DNA from: Nocardiopsis gilva YIM 90087
GTDB lineage: Bacteria; Actinomycetota; Actinomycetes; Streptosporangiales; Streptosporangiaceae
Length of the DNA: 64,000 nucleotides
Assembly (NCBI RefSeq): GCF_002263495.1
Contig: NZ_CP022753.1
Span: 1,240,001 to 1,304,000 of the forward strand
Reading direction: 5' to 3'
Below, in pieces: positions 42,494 through 51,655 of this stretch. A model generated the notes under the pieces. It made no database searches. It was not told where the DNA came from and was given only the letters and a program-made list of their open reading frames with translations. Position 1 is the first letter of the stretch, and every line of letters begins with the position of its first letter. The position numbers and the translations under genes were made by a program.

Positions 42494-43481
42494 CACCGAA
42501 GGCCGCGGGGCGGGCCGCTCGACCGGCCCCGACGCGAGGGGTCCGGCGCCGGGGCCGGACGTAGAAACGGGAACGCCGGCCGGGGGACGGGACGCCGAGG
42601 CGGATCCGGTGGCCACGCCGCACCAGCGCAGCCAGACGCGGGTCATCGTGGCGCGCTTCCGGCGCCACCGCCCGGCCGTGATCAGCCTCGTTCTCCTCAT
42701 CGCCACCGCCGCGTTCGCGTTCCTCGGCCCCTATGTGTGGGAGTGGGACCACCTGGTGCACCGGGAGGTCCCGGGCAACCAGCCGCCCAGCCTGGCCCAC
42801 CCCTTCGGGACGACCAACGCCGGGCACGACGTCCTCGGCCAGCTGATGCGCGGGACCCAGCAGACCCTGAAGGTGGCGCTGACCGTGTCGCTGCTCGCGA
42901 CCGCCGTCGGATCGGTGTGGGGCGCAGTGGCCGGCTACCTGCGCGGCTGGCCCGACGCCATCATGATGCGCGTCGTCGACGTGATGCTGGTGGTGCCCCT
43001 GCTGGTCGTCGTCTCCGCGATCGGCGGCAACTTCCGGGGCGGCACGACCTGGTACGCGGTCGCGCTGATCATCGCCGCGTTCTCCTGGACCACGATCTCG
43101 CGGGTGGTCCGCGGGGTGGTGCTGTCCCTGCGCGAGCAGGAGTTCGTGGAGGCGGCACGGGCGGCGGGCGCCTCGGGTGCGCGGATCGTGTTCCGGCACC
43201 TGCTGCCGAACGCCGCGGGCCCGATCATCGTGGCGGCGACGCTGCTCATCGCGGTGGCGATCCTGTTGGAGGCGTCGATGTCGTTCCTAGGGTTCGGCAT
43301 CCAGTCCCCGGACATCTCGCTCGGACTGATGGTCGACAACGCACGGACCGCCGCGTTCACGCGGCCGTGGCTCTTCTATCCGCCAGGCCTGATCATCGTG
43401 CTGATCTGCCTGACGATCAACTTCATCGGCGACGGACTCCGGGACGCTCTCGACCCCCGGCAGACGATGGTGCGGAGATGA
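42486..43481 (+). CDS. DppC-like ABC transporter permease
   Basis: The 331-residue permease has a polar 60-residue N-terminus, TM1 at about 60-82, the extracytoplasmic segment HPFGTTNAGHDVLGQLMRGT characteristic of DppC/OppC, and the EAA loop EFVEAARAAGASGARIVFRHLLPNAAGPI. It pairs with the DppB-like permease, whose coding end it overlaps. Its stop overlaps the ATPase start (ATGA), so the transporter genes are translationally chained. Confidence 0.9.
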   Translation: MSDTEGRGAGRSTGPDARGPAPGPDVETGTPAGGRDAEADPVATPHQRSQTRVIVARFRRHRPAVISLVLLIATAAFAFLGPYVWEWDHLVHREVPGNQPPSLAHPFGTTNAGHDVLGQLMRGTQQTLKVALTVSLLATAVGSVWGAVAGYLRGWPDAIMMRVVDVMLVVPLLVVVSAIGGNFRGGTTWYAVALIIAAFSWTTISRVVRGVVLSLREQEFVEAARAAGASGARIVFRHLLPNAAGPIIVAATLLIAVAILLEASMSFLGFGIQSPDISLGLMVDNARTAAFTRPWLFYPPGLIIVLICLTINFIGDGLRDALDPRQTMVRR

Positions 43482-45730
43482 CGGTGGTGCGCGAGATGAC
43501 GACGATGGACACGCACGTCCTGGGCGGGGGCGCGACGGCGGAGCGCGAGACCGTGCTGGAGGTTGAGGACCTGACCGTCGGTTTTCCCACCGACGACGGC
43601 CTGGTGCGGGCCGTGCGCGGGGTCTCCTACCGGCTGCGGCGGGGGGAGGCGCTGGGCATCGTGGGCGAGTCCGGCTCGGGCAAGTCGGTGACGTCCCTGG
43701 CGATCATGGGCCTGCTGCCCAAGACGGCCCAGGTGGCCGGATCCGCGCGGGTACTGGGCCGGGAGATGGTCGGGCTCGACGACGAGCGGATCAGCAGGGT
43801 GCGCGGGAACAACATCGCGATGATCTTCCAGGACCCGCTCACCTCGCTCAACCCGGTGTACACGGTGGGTCGGCAGATCGCCGAGGCGGTCCGGGCGCAC
43901 CACGGTGTCACCGAGCGGCAGGCCCGTTCGCGGGCGGTGGAGCTGCTGGACATCGTCGGCATCCCGTTCCCCGAACAGCGGGTGCGAGCGTACCCGCACG
44001 AGCTGTCGGGCGGCATGCGGCAGCGGGTGGTGATCGCGATCGCGATGGCCAATGACCCGGATGTGATCATCGCCGACGAGCCGACCACCGCGCTCGATGT
44101 GACCGTGCAGGCCCAGGTGCTGGAGGCGCTGGAGACCGCGCGAAAGCGGACCGGCGCGGCGCTGGTGCTCATCACCCACGACCTCGGCGTGATCGCCGGG
44201 CACGTCGACCGGGTCGCGGTGATGTACGCGGGGCGGATGGTGGAGACCGGCGGCGTGGACGATGTCTTCCACGCCCCGCGCATGCCCTACACACTGGGGC
44301 TGCTCGGCGCCGTGCCGAGGATGGACGAGTCCCGGCACGAGCGGCTCGCCTCCATCCTGGGCACGCCCCCGTCGATGCTGGACCTGCCTTCGGGGTGCAC
44401 GTTCGCTCCCCGCTGTCCGATGGCCGAGGAGGTGTGCCGGCGCGAGGAGCCGCTGTTGGCGGTGCCGGAGTCCACCAGGGGCGCCGGAAGTCCGGACCGC
44501 GGCACGGACGTCGGCGGGGACCCGGGGGTGCACGCAGCGGCGTGCCACTTCCGCGACCGGTTGGGGGAGACGCGGCCGGAGGAGCTGTTCCAGCCGACGG
44601 CACTCGACGCCGAGAGCGCGGAGGCGGTCCGGGCGGTGGAGGCGGCAGCGGCGAAGGACGCGGCCGCAGCAGAGGCCGCCCCGCGGACCCCCGCCGGTCG
44701 CGGCACCGCGACCGGCCCGGGAGAACCCCTGCTCGTCGCCGACGAGCTCGTCAAGCACTTCCCGGTCCGCTCGAAGGGCATCCTCCGGCGCGGCATCGGG
44801 GAGATCCACGCCGTCTGCGGCGTCTCCCTCGAACTGCGGGCGGAGGAGACCCTGGCGCTGGTGGGGGAGTCCGGCTGCGGAAAGTCGACCACCGCCCGCC
44901 TGCTGCTGCGGCTGCTCTCGGCGACAGGCGGCGACGTGCGCTACCGGGACCGGCGGCTGACCGGCCTCACGGGTGCGGCGATGCGCCCGCTGCGGCGGGA
45001 CCTGCAGATCGTGTTCCAGGACCCCTTCGCGTCGCTCGACCCGCGCATGACCGTCTTCGAGATCATCGCCGAGCCGCTGCGCATCCACCGCCTGTTCGGC
45101 GACGACGGCGGCGACCGGGTGCGCGACCTGCTCCGCACGGTCGGCCTCAACCCGGAGCACGGGTCGCGCTACCCGCACGAGTTCTCCGGCGGACAGCGGC
45201 AGCGGATCGGCGTCGCGCGGGCGCTGGCGCTGCGCCCGAAGGTGCTCATCCTCGATGAGCCGGTCTCGGCGCTCGACGTGTCGATCCAGGCCGGGGTGAT
45301 CAACCTGCTGGAGGACCTGCAGGCGGAGTTCGGGCTGTCGTACCTGTTCGTCTCGCACGACCTGTCGGTGGTGCGGCACATCGCCGACCGGGTGGCGGTG
45401 ATGTACCTGGGCAAGATCGTCGAAACGGGGACCACCGACCAGCTCTTCAGGGGCGCGGCACACCCCTACACCCAGGCGCTGATCTCCGCGATCCCACTGC
45501 CCGACCCGCGCAAGGAGCGAACGCGCCGACGCATCCTGGTGACGGGCGACGTCCCGAGCCCGTCGGCGCCGCCGTCCGGCTGCCGGTTCCGGACGCGCTG
45601 CCCCAAGTTCGCCGCGGAGCTGTCGGAGACGGAGCGGATCCGCTGTGTCGAGGAGGTCCCCGAGCTCGTCGACCATGGCCAGGGGCACGCCTCCGCCTGC
45701 CACTACGCCCAGGCGCGCACCCTGGTCTGA
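43478..45730 (+). CDS. Fused dual-ATPase (DppD-DppF type) of the peptide importer
   Basis: A 750-residue protein joins both ATPases. The first half (about 20-345) has Walker A GESGSGKS, signature LSGGMRQRV, Walker B VIIADEPTTALD and the OppD-type C-terminal Cys-rich motif CTFAPRCPMAEEVC. The second half (about 410-745) has GESGCGKSTT, FSGGQRQRIG, VLILDEPVSALD and a matching CRFRTRCPKFAAELS region. An Ala-rich linker of about 60 residues joins them. ATP hydrolysis drives peptide import. ATG 43478 overlaps the DppC-like stop. A longer open frame to 42737 is a shadow of the permease gene. Confidence 0.92.
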   Translation: MTVVREMTTMDTHVLGGGATAERETVLEVEDLTVGFPTDDGLVRAVRGVSYRLRRGEALGIVGESGSGKSVTSLAIMGLLPKTAQVAGSARVLGREMVGLDDERISRVRGNNIAMIFQDPLTSLNPVYTVGRQIAEAVRAHHGVTERQARSRAVELLDIVGIPFPEQRVRAYPHELSGGMRQRVVIAIAMANDPDVIIADEPTTALDVTVQAQVLEALETARKRTGAALVLITHDLGVIAGHVDRVAVMYAGRMVETGGVDDVFHAPRMPYTLGLLGAVPRMDESRHERLASILGTPPSMLDLPSGCTFAPRCPMAEEVCRREEPLLAVPESTRGAGSPDRGTDVGGDPGVHAAACHFRDRLGETRPEELFQPTALDAESAEAVRAVEAAAAKDAAAAEAAPRTPAGRGTATGPGEPLLVADELVKHFPVRSKGILRRGIGEIHAVCGVSLELRAEETLALVGESGCGKSTTARLLLRLLSATGGDVRYRDRRLTGLTGAAMRPLRRDLQIVFQDPFASLDPRMTVFEIIAEPLRIHRLFGDDGGDRVRDLLRTVGLNPEHGSRYPHEFSGGQRQRIGVARALALRPKVLILDEPVSALDVSIQAGVINLLEDLQAEFGLSYLFVSHDLSVVRHIADRVAVMYLGKIVETGTTDQLFRGAAHPYTQALISAIPLPDPRKERTRRRILVTGDVPSPSAPPSGCRFRTRCPKFAAELSETERIRCVEEVPELVDHGQGHASACHYAQARTLV

Positions 45731-45784
45731 CCGGAGGTCCGCGGGAGTGCCGGCGGGATCGGAATCGGCTCGGTCGGCGACGGG

Positions 45785-45815
45785 TTGACCCTGACATCGT
45801 GTCAGGCCGTACACC
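45785..45815 (+). promoter_or_regulatory. MerR-type promoter/operator (19-bp spacer)
   Basis: TTGACC (45785-45790) and TACACC (45810-45815) are separated by 19 bp. The spacer holds the palindrome CCTGACA-TCG-TGTCAGG (45790-45806). This is the classic arrangement in which a MerR-family activator untwists an over-long spacer, here for its own gene. Confidence 0.65.
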
Positions 45816-45825
45816 GGGAACCGCC

Positions 45826-46650
45826 ATGTTCAGTATCGGAGACTTCGCCCGGCACGGCCGCGTCTCGGTCCGCATGCTGCGTCATTACGACGCGATGGGG
45901 CTGCTGCGGCCGGCGCGGACCGACCGAGCCACCGGCTACCGCTACTACGACGCCGCGCAGCTCGCCCGGCTCAACCGCCTGATCGCGCTCAAGGATCTGG
46001 GATTCACGCTTGATCAGGTGCGCACCGTCCTCGACGGGCGGGTGAGCGCGGAGGAGCTGCGCGGGATGTTGAAGCTGCGGCGGGCCGAGTTGCAGGCGCG
46101 CATCGACGCGGACGCCGCCCGGCTGGCCGGTGTCGAGGCGCGGCTCCACACGATCGAAGAGGAGGGGCATATGCCCACCGACGACGTTGTTCTGAAGCGG
46201 ATCCCGACGGTTCGCGTCGCCGAGTTGACCGGCACCGCGGCCGGCTTCGAGCCCGCGGCGATCGGGCCGGTCATCGGCCCGCTCTACGATGACCTCTGCG
46301 AGCGCCTGACCCGCGCCGGACTGACACCCACGGGGCCCGCCATCGCCTACTACGAGGACGCGGCGGAGGGCGACGGCGCGGTCGTCGTACACGCCTGCAT
46401 TCCGGTCAACGTCGAACCCGCTGAAGGCCACGACTTCAACGTCGTGGACCTGCCCGAAATCGTGCAGGCGGCGACGATCGTGCATCGCGGTTCCATGGAT
46501 AACGTCGTGTCCACAACTCAGTCCCTGGCCCGCTGGATCGAGGCCAACGGGTACCACTCGAACGGCTACCACCGCGAGTACTACCTGGAGACCCCGGGTG
46601 ACCAGGAGAAATGGGTGAGCGAGCTGCAGGAGCCGGTGGCCCGCGACTGA
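45826..46650 (+). CDS. MerR-family regulator with GyrI-like effector domain
   Basis: The 274-residue regulator has an N-terminal MerR helix-turn-helix ([30 protein letters not shown]), a dimerisation coiled coil (about 75-115) and a C-terminal GyrI/BmrR-like effector-binding domain (about 120-270) with [22 protein letters not shown] and [20 protein letters not shown]. It probably senses cationic or aromatic compounds. ATG 45826 is chosen because GTG 45799 lies inside the operator. The transcript would start within a few nt of this ATG, so it is nearly or fully leaderless. Convergence with no target gene suggests autoregulation. Confidence 0.88.
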   Translation: MFSIGDFARHGRVSVRMLRHYDAMGLLRPARTDRATGYRYYDAAQLARLNRLIALKDLGFTLDQVRTVLDGRVSAEELRGMLKLRRAELQARIDADAARLAGVEARLHTIEEEGHMPTDDVVLKRIPTVRVAELTGTAAGFEPAAIGPVIGPLYDDLCERLTRAGLTPTGPAIAYYEDAAEGDGAVVVHACIPVNVEPAEGHDFNVVDLPEIVQAATIVHRGSMDNVVSTTQSLARWIEANGYHSNGYHREYYLETPGDQEKWVSELQEPVARD

Positions 46651-46823
46651 GCCGTACCGCGGCCGGGGGCGGGGGCGCCGCGCGTGTGCTCTGGCCCCCG
46701 GTGCTCCAATCGCGCCTTTTTCGGCCCCGATCGGACATCCGGGTGTCGCGAAGACGAAGACAACGGAAAACCTCGAGGCGTACGATGCAGACACCCCTCG
46801 ACGTACACGAAAAGGCTTGGTCC

Positions 46824-47678
46824 ATGAGCACTACCGATGGGATGGCTTCCGGAAAAGACCGGAAGTATCTTCCCGACTTCGGGCTGTCCTCTGCCTCAAC
46901 GTCTCGTGTCTATGACGCGCTTCTCGGGGGCAAAGACAACTTCGAGGTCGATCGGAACGCCGCCGACGTCTTCGAGGCCTATCTCCCGAAATCCCGCGAG
47001 ACCGCGTGGCTGAACAGGAATGCGCTGATTCGCGGTGTGCAGTACATGGCGCGCGTGGCCGGCGTCGACCAGTTCCTGGATATCGGCTGCGGCCTGCCCA
47101 CGATGAAGAACACGCACGACGCCGCCCAGGAGATCATCCCGGACGCCCATGTGGTGTACGTCGACAATGACCCGATGGTGCTGTCGCATGGCCGCGCCCT
47201 TCTCGCGGACAACAAGACGACCACGGTCATCACCGCCGACCTGCGCGATCCCAAGTACATCCTGGGACACCCCGGCGTCAGTGCGTTCCTCGACTTCGAC
47301 CGGCCCATCGGACTGATCGTGGTCGGGATGATGATGCAGCTACACGATTCGGACGGGCCGAACGAGATCCTGGCCGAGTTGATGAGCCCGACGTGCCCGG
47401 GCAGCCATCTGTTCATCACCACCTGGCCGGACACCGGGCACCCCGCCCAGCACGCGCTGTCGCGCGCCTGCCTGGAGACGCTCGGCAACGGGTGGATCCG
47501 CCCGCTGGACGAGGTGTACGACCACTTCCTCGGGATGGAACTGGTCCCGCCGGGCCTGGAGTACCTCTCGCGGTGGTACCCCGAGGATCCCGACGGCCCC
47601 GACGTCATGCCGTTCGAGGAGTTCGAGCCCTACCACTGGACGATGATGGCGGGCATCGCGCGCAAGTCACCCGACTGA
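46824..47678 (+). CDS. Methyltransf_19 (DUF574) SAM-dependent methyltransferase, copy 1
   Basis: This 284-residue protein belongs to the actinobacterial DUF574 (Methyltransf_19) family: [21 protein letters not shown], motif I region [16 protein letters not shown] near residue 93, SAM-site [17 protein letters not shown] and the tail [19 protein letters not shown]. The substrate is unknown. Start ATG 46824 is supported by the identical upstream GAAAAGGC and MSTTDG start in copy 2. ATG 46783, in frame with a TACGAT -10-like element, is an alternative. By eye it is nearly 90% identical to the next gene. Confidence 0.85.
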   Translation: MSTTDGMASGKDRKYLPDFGLSSASTSRVYDALLGGKDNFEVDRNAADVFEAYLPKSRETAWLNRNALIRGVQYMARVAGVDQFLDIGCGLPTMKNTHDAAQEIIPDAHVVYVDNDPMVLSHGRALLADNKTTTVITADLRDPKYILGHPGVSAFLDFDRPIGLIVVGMMMQLHDSDGPNEILAELMSPTCPGSHLFITTWPDTGHPAQHALSRACLETLGNGWIRPLDEVYDHFLGMELVPPGLEYLSRWYPEDPDGPDVMPFEEFEPYHWTMMAGIARKSPD

Positions 47679-47796
47679 CCGCTCCCCCGGACACCGGTGC
47701 CCCGGGAGACCGTCGCGACCGCCACGCGGCGCGGCCGGAGGGCGGCGTACACAGCACCCCGGACGCCTCCGACCTCCCGGTGCGTGGCGGTCGTAC

Positions 47797-47849
47797 GGAG
47801 TGATCCGCGCCTCCCAGCTCGCGCGTCAGGCTTGGCGGCCGATGATTCG
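47797..47849 (-). pseudogene. 3' remnant of a duplicated PGRP amidase gene
   Basis: Read on the minus strand, this 53-nt piece encodes IIGRQA-stop-RASWEARITP, matching the C-terminus of the intact gene downstream (GIVGPQTWRATWEAPITP). The conserved Trp codon has become TGA and the original stop is lost (TAG to TAC). It is the truncated partner left by the tandem duplication. Confidence 0.7.
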
Positions 47850-47871
47850 ACCTACACGAAAAGGCGTGGCC

Positions 47872-48735
47872 ATGAGCACTACCGATGGGGCGGCATCCGG
47901 TAAAGACCGGAAGTATCTTCCCGACTTCGGGCTGTCCTCTGCCTCAGCGGCTCGTGTCTACGACGCGCTTCTCGGGGGCAAAGACAACTTCGAGGCCGAT
48001 CGGAACGCCGCCGAGGTTATTGAAGCCCATCTGCCGCATTCCCGCGAGGCCGCGGCGCTGAATCGGGCAGCGCTGATTCGCGGTGTGCAGTACATGGCGC
48101 GCGTCGCGGGAGTCGACCAGTTCCTGGACATCGGCTGCGGCCTGCCCACGATGAAGAACACGCACGACGCGGCCCAGGAGATCATTCCTGGTGCCCGGGT
48201 CATGTACGTCGACAATGACCCCATGGTGCTGTCGCATGGCCGCGCCCTTCTCGCGGACAACAGGACGACCACTGTCATCACGGCTGACCTGCGCGATCCC
48301 AAGTACATCCTGGGACACCCCCGCGTCAGTGCGTTCCTCGACTTCGACCGCCCGATCGGGCTCCTCGTCGTCGGAATGATGATGCACCTGCACGACTCGG
48401 AAAAGCCGAACGAGATCCTGGCCGAGTTGATGCGCCCGATGTGCCCGGGCAGCCATCTGTTCATCACCACCTGGCCGGACACCGGGCACCCCGCCCAGCA
48501 CGCGCTGTCGCGCGCCTGCCTGGAGACGCTCGGCACCGGGTGGCTGCGCTCGCTGGACGAGGTGTACGACCACTTCTTCGGTATGGAGCTGGTCCCGCCG
48601 GGGCTGGAGTACCTGTCGCGGTGGTACCCGGAGGACCCCGATGGTCCCGACGTCATGCCGTTCGAGGAGTTCGAGCCCTACCACTGGCCTCTGATGGCGG
48701 GCATCGCGCGCAAGTCGTCCGGCGCGTTCGACTGA
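47872..48735 (+). CDS. Methyltransf_19 (DUF574) SAM-dependent methyltransferase, copy 2
   Basis: The 287-residue second copy has the same motifs ([52 protein letters not shown]). Differences from copy 1 cluster in the helix at about residues 42-70 (FEADRNAAEVIEAHLPHSRE) and the extreme C-terminus (SSGAFD added). That N-terminal helix region may shape substrate choice. The same GAAAAGGC motif precedes the ATG. A strong hairpin follows the stop. Confidence 0.85.
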   Translation: MSTTDGAASGKDRKYLPDFGLSSASAARVYDALLGGKDNFEADRNAAEVIEAHLPHSREAAALNRAALIRGVQYMARVAGVDQFLDIGCGLPTMKNTHDAAQEIIPGARVMYVDNDPMVLSHGRALLADNRTTTVITADLRDPKYILGHPRVSAFLDFDRPIGLLVVGMMMHLHDSEKPNEILAELMRPMCPGSHLFITTWPDTGHPAQHALSRACLETLGTGWLRSLDEVYDHFFGMELVPPGLEYLSRWYPEDPDGPDVMPFEEFEPYHWPLMAGIARKSSGAFD

Positions 48736-48736
48736 G

Positions 48737-48770
48737 CGTTCCCCCGGGCGGGCGCTGCTCCGGGGGAACG
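48737..48770. terminator. Hairpin terminator between methyltransferase copy 2 and the PGRP gene
   Basis: CGTTCCCCCGG (48737-48747) and CCGGGGGAACG (48760-48770) form a perfect 11-bp stem with a 12-nt loop, starting 2 nt after the stop codon. There is no T-run. It lies between convergent genes. Confidence 0.6.
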
Positions 48771-48853
48771 ACGCGACCGTCGTGTCACGGCAGCGGAAAG
48801 CGAGACGCGGACCAGCGCTCCCGCCCTGCCCAACCTCCCGATACTCCTCGGTG

Positions 48854-49570
48854 CTACGGGGTGATCGGGGCCTCCCAGGTAGCGCGCCAGGTTTGCGGGC
48901 CGACGATTCCGTCGACAAGGAGCCTCTTCTCGCGCTGGAACTGGACGCAGACGTTCTTGGACTTCGGTCCGTAGGCTCCGTCTACTGTGATGCGCCAGCC
49001 GCGGTAGCGCATTCTCGACTGCCAGGTCGTCACCGAGGAATGGCGGGTGATCGGCGGGTAGCGCAGGTACACCCCGGGCCAGGGCGGTGTGTCCGGGGGC
49101 GGTTCGCCGTCGACGGGCATCCCGGACTTGACCCACGCGTACAGGTCGTCGCCCGGGCACGACGTGGGATTGATATCGCGGTGGCCCTTCTGGGCCAGGG
49201 TGCGCCCGGCACGGTGGTTGGCGTCGTCGTACAGAGCGCGGATGGTGCGCTTGGCGGCGCTGGTGGCGTCGCCGTCCCGGCCGATGAAGCACACGCCGAT
49301 GCCCTCGGTGTTGCGCGGGGCGGCGTGGGCGCCGATCACCAGCCAGCCGCGCCCCTCATAGGCGTTGCCCTGATTGTCGACGAGGAAGTTGTAGCCGATG
49401 TCGGCCCAGCCGTTGGAATCCATGTGGTAGTCCTGGATCTGCCTGGGCGTCTGCGTGGTGGGGCCCTGGCTGTAGTGCACCGTCACTTCGACGCGGCGGC
49501 TCCAGGTGGTGGTGCTCCGGCTGCGTGGGGGGCGCGCTCCCCAGGCGGAGCGGCTGATAATGCTGACCAT
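48854..49570 (-). CDS. PGRP/amidase_2 peptidoglycan hydrolase with peptidoglycan-binding domain, no signal peptide
   Basis: A 238-residue protein. The N-terminal N-acetylmuramoyl-L-alanine amidase/PGRP domain (1-150) has zinc-ligand motifs TVHYSQGP near residue 32 and GHRDINPTSCPGDDL near residue 130, plus the catalytic-site tyrosine region ADIGYNFLVD. A peptidoglycan-binding_1 domain (about 170-236) contains VDGAYGPKSKNVCVQFQ and VDGIVGPQTW. No signal peptide or membrane segment is visible at ATG 49570, so it resembles a phage endolysin or an enzyme released by lysis. A 3' remnant of a second copy lies between the two methyltransferase genes. Confidence 0.88.
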   Translation of the reverse strand: MVSIISRSAWGARPPRSRSTTTWSRRVEVTVHYSQGPTTQTPRQIQDYHMDSNGWADIGYNFLVDNQGNAYEGRGWLVIGAHAAPRNTEGIGVCFIGRDGDATSAAKRTIRALYDDANHRAGRTLAQKGHRDINPTSCPGDDLYAWVKSGMPVDGEPPPDTPPWPGVYLRYPPITRHSSVTTWQSRMRYRGWRITVDGAYGPKSKNVCVQFQREKRLLVDGIVGPQTWRATWEAPITP

Positions 49571-49732
49571 GCCGGGGATCTCCGTTCACGAGCGGGGGAC
49601 GATCCATACGGGGTCGGCCGGGCCGCTGACGGAGGACTGCGTGGTGCCCAGCCGTTATCGTACGAATACCCTGTGCGCCCACCTTGAATCGTCCAATTCT
49701 CAACGGGTTCCTCGCCGTATTGATCGTGAAGA

Positions 49733-50500
49733 TCAACCATTCCATCGGAAATCGGGGGCACGTCGTTCCAGGAATGCGGCCACACCCTCGTCGAGATCCC
49801 CCGAAGTGCGCATCTCGGTGAACCAGCCGTGGATGACGTCGTCGGTCAGGGTGCCCGCGCTGATCCGGTCGATGATGTCCTTGGTGGCGCGCACCGTGAA
49901 CTGCGATCGCCCCGCGATGGTGCGGGCGAGCTCGTCGACGCGGTCGTGGAGCCGCTCGACCGGCACCACCTCGTCGCACAGCCCGGTGCGCAGGGCGTGG
50001 TCCGCGTCGACCGGGTCGGCAGAGTAGACCAGCTGCTTGATCGTGGCCGGTCCGGCGAGGTGGACCAGCCGGGCCAGGGCGCTGACCGGATAGATGATCC
50101 CGAGTTTGGCCGGGGTGATGGCGAACCGCGCGTCGTCGGCGGCGATGCGGAGGTCGCAGGCCGCGGCCAGCTGGCAGGCGCCGCCGTAGCAGTGGCCGCG
50201 GATCGCCGCGATGACCGGCTTGGGAAAGGCCGCCACCGCCTCTTCGGCGGCCGTGGGAAGGTCGTTCTCGCCGGTGATGTCGTCGAGCGCGGAGATGTCG
50301 GCGCCGGAGCAGAAGGTGTCGCCGGTGCCGGTGAGGACGGCCACCCGCACGGCGGCATCATCGCGCAGCTCGGCGAGCAGCGGCGGGAGGTCGGTGTACA
50401 TCCGGGCGGTCATCGCGTTGCGCTTCGCCGGGTGGTCGATGGTGATCGTCGCGACGGCGTCCTTGATGTCGAGGCGGAGGCCCGGCTCTGCGTCGGTCAT
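49733..50500 (-). CDS. Enoyl-CoA hydratase/isomerase family protein
   Basis: The 255-residue crotonase-fold protein has the oxyanion-hole segments HPAKRNAMTARMYTDL and GTGDTFCSGADISAL, the signature RGHCYGGACQLAAACDLRIAADDARFAITPAKLGI, and a C-terminal trimerisation helix ending SGDLDEGVAAFLERRAPDF. The first catalytic Glu position of classical hydratases (ACDLRI region, GGGCELA) reads GGACQLA, so it may be an isomerase or decarboxylase subtype. ATG 50500 has AGGGA 7 nt upstream. A longer start at 50551 adds 17 disordered residues. Confidence 0.88.
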   Translation of the reverse strand: MTDAEPGLRLDIKDAVATITIDHPAKRNAMTARMYTDLPPLLAELRDDAAVRVAVLTGTGDTFCSGADISALDDITGENDLPTAAEEAVAAFPKPVIAAIRGHCYGGACQLAAACDLRIAADDARFAITPAKLGIIYPVSALARLVHLAGPATIKQLVYSADPVDADHALRTGLCDEVVPVERLHDRVDELARTIAGRSQFTVRATKDIIDRISAGTLTDDVIHGWFTEMRTSGDLDEGVAAFLERRAPDFRWNG

Positions 50501-50883
50501 GCGGATGTCCCTGTCGGTGGTCGTCGGCGGGGCGGGTGCCGCGCCCGCCACGGGTGCATGCCGACCTTACGGTGCGCGGTCCCGTCGGCCCATCGACACC
50601 CCCGTGGTTGGGGCGGGTGGACTGGGTGGTGGACCGGTGGCCGTGCCTGCGAGGCGTGCAATGGCCGGGTCCGCCCCCGATAAAACGGTCCGCTCAGGCG
50701 GGACGGAAAAGAACGCCCCATTTCCCGTTCTTGTGGGTGCGGCGGCCAGATATCTGGATTTCGACTGACAGGCCAATCGGCATCGCACATCATGGCCGTT
50801 GTGGAATTGGTTGGTTACTCCTCGTAAGGAGGTCTCCTTTTCCTTCGCAGTACGCGCAGAATATCGCCAACGAGGGGATCTGG
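50501..50883. other. Divergent intergenic region, enoyl-CoA hydratase / proline-rich protein
   Basis: No gene is seen in these 383 nt. A perfect inverted repeat AAGGAG-GT-CTCCTT at 50825-50840 contains a Shine-Dalgarno-like core without a start codon at the right distance. An upstream CTCCT can also pair with it, so it may be a small structured leader element. Confidence 0.35.
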
Positions 50884-51627
50884 GTGGAAATGGTGGAAAG
50901 CTGTGCGTCCGGCTCCGCCGCTCGTGGAGCGGTGGTGGCCATCGCACTCGTCACAGTCGTGGGGGGTGCGGCCGACACGGCCCATGCCGACGCTGTGGAG
51001 GGTGTGAGCGTCGACGCGGAGGCCGATGTGTCCGCGGGAACGACCCCCGGCGGCGCTGTGGGTGTCGGGGTGGATGTCAACGTCTGCGTCGCCGCAGTTG
51101 GGGTCGCGTTGTCCGTCGGCCGACCGGGGTGCGCGCCCCCGCCTCCAGCGGACCCCCCCGAGCCCGAGCCTCCCGCGCCACCAGAGCCCTCGGAACCGCC
51201 GAAGGATCCGGAACCGCCCGAACCGCCGGCGGATCCACTGCCCCCTGCCGACCCGGAGCCCGCGGAACCGCCGCCACCCCCGCCGCCCGATCCAGCACCC
51301 GAGCCGGTGCCCGCCGCCCCCGCACCCCGCGCCCGGCGGCCCGGCGCAGCCCCGCCGCGCCCACCCCGGCTGGCCGCGGCCCCGATCGCGGAGCCGGTGG
51401 CCGTTCCCCAGGACGAGCCCGCACCGGACCGGGAAGAGCCGGAGCCGCCGGAGAAACCGGCGAAGCCGGACGACGACGAGAACGAGGTGGTCCATCTGCA
51501 GGTCGGTCCCCTGCCGCACGGAGGGTCGGAGGCGCCGGCCAGTCACTTCCCTCCGGTGCGGATGATGGTGATCGCCGCGATCATCGCCATCACCGTCTCC
51601 GTGGGTGCCTCCCGGATGCGTCTCTAG
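50884..51627 (+). CDS. Proline-rich surface protein with C-terminal membrane anchor
   Basis: The 247-residue protein has a signal peptide (GAVVAIALVTVVGGAADTAHA), a Val/Asp/Gly segment with paired Cys (VNVCVAAVGV and RPGCAPPP), a long Pro/Glu/Ala stalk (about 85-205) and a single C-terminal membrane helix (MMVIAAIIAITVSVGA) with a short basic tail SRMRL. It looks like a wall-spanning or sheath-type anchored protein. There is no LPxTG sortase motif. GTG 50884 follows GAGGGGATCTGG. ATG 50890 is also possible. Function is unknown. Confidence 0.65.
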   Translation: MEMVESCASGSAARGAVVAIALVTVVGGAADTAHADAVEGVSVDAEADVSAGTTPGGAVGVGVDVNVCVAAVGVALSVGRPGCAPPPPADPPEPEPPAPPEPSEPPKDPEPPEPPADPLPPADPEPAEPPPPPPPDPAPEPVPAAPAPRARRPGAAPPRPPRLAAAPIAEPVAVPQDEPAPDREEPEPPEKPAKPDDDENEVVHLQVGPLPHGGSEAPASHFPPVRMMVIAAIIAITVSVGASRMRL

Positions 51628-51655
51628 CCCGAGCGGAGGAGACGTCCGCGGCGCC

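Larger units (their letters stand above)
46804..48909 (+). repeat. Tandem duplication of about 1.05 kb (methyltransferase plus end of PGRP gene)
   Basis: Unit 1 (about 46804-47852) and unit 2 (about 47853-48909) both run from TACACGAAAAGGC through a methyltransferase gene and spacer into the 3' end of a minus-strand PGRP gene (GCGCCTCCCAG versus GGGCCTCCCAG, and GATTC at the junction). Only unit 2 continues into an intact PGRP gene. Confidence 0.75.
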
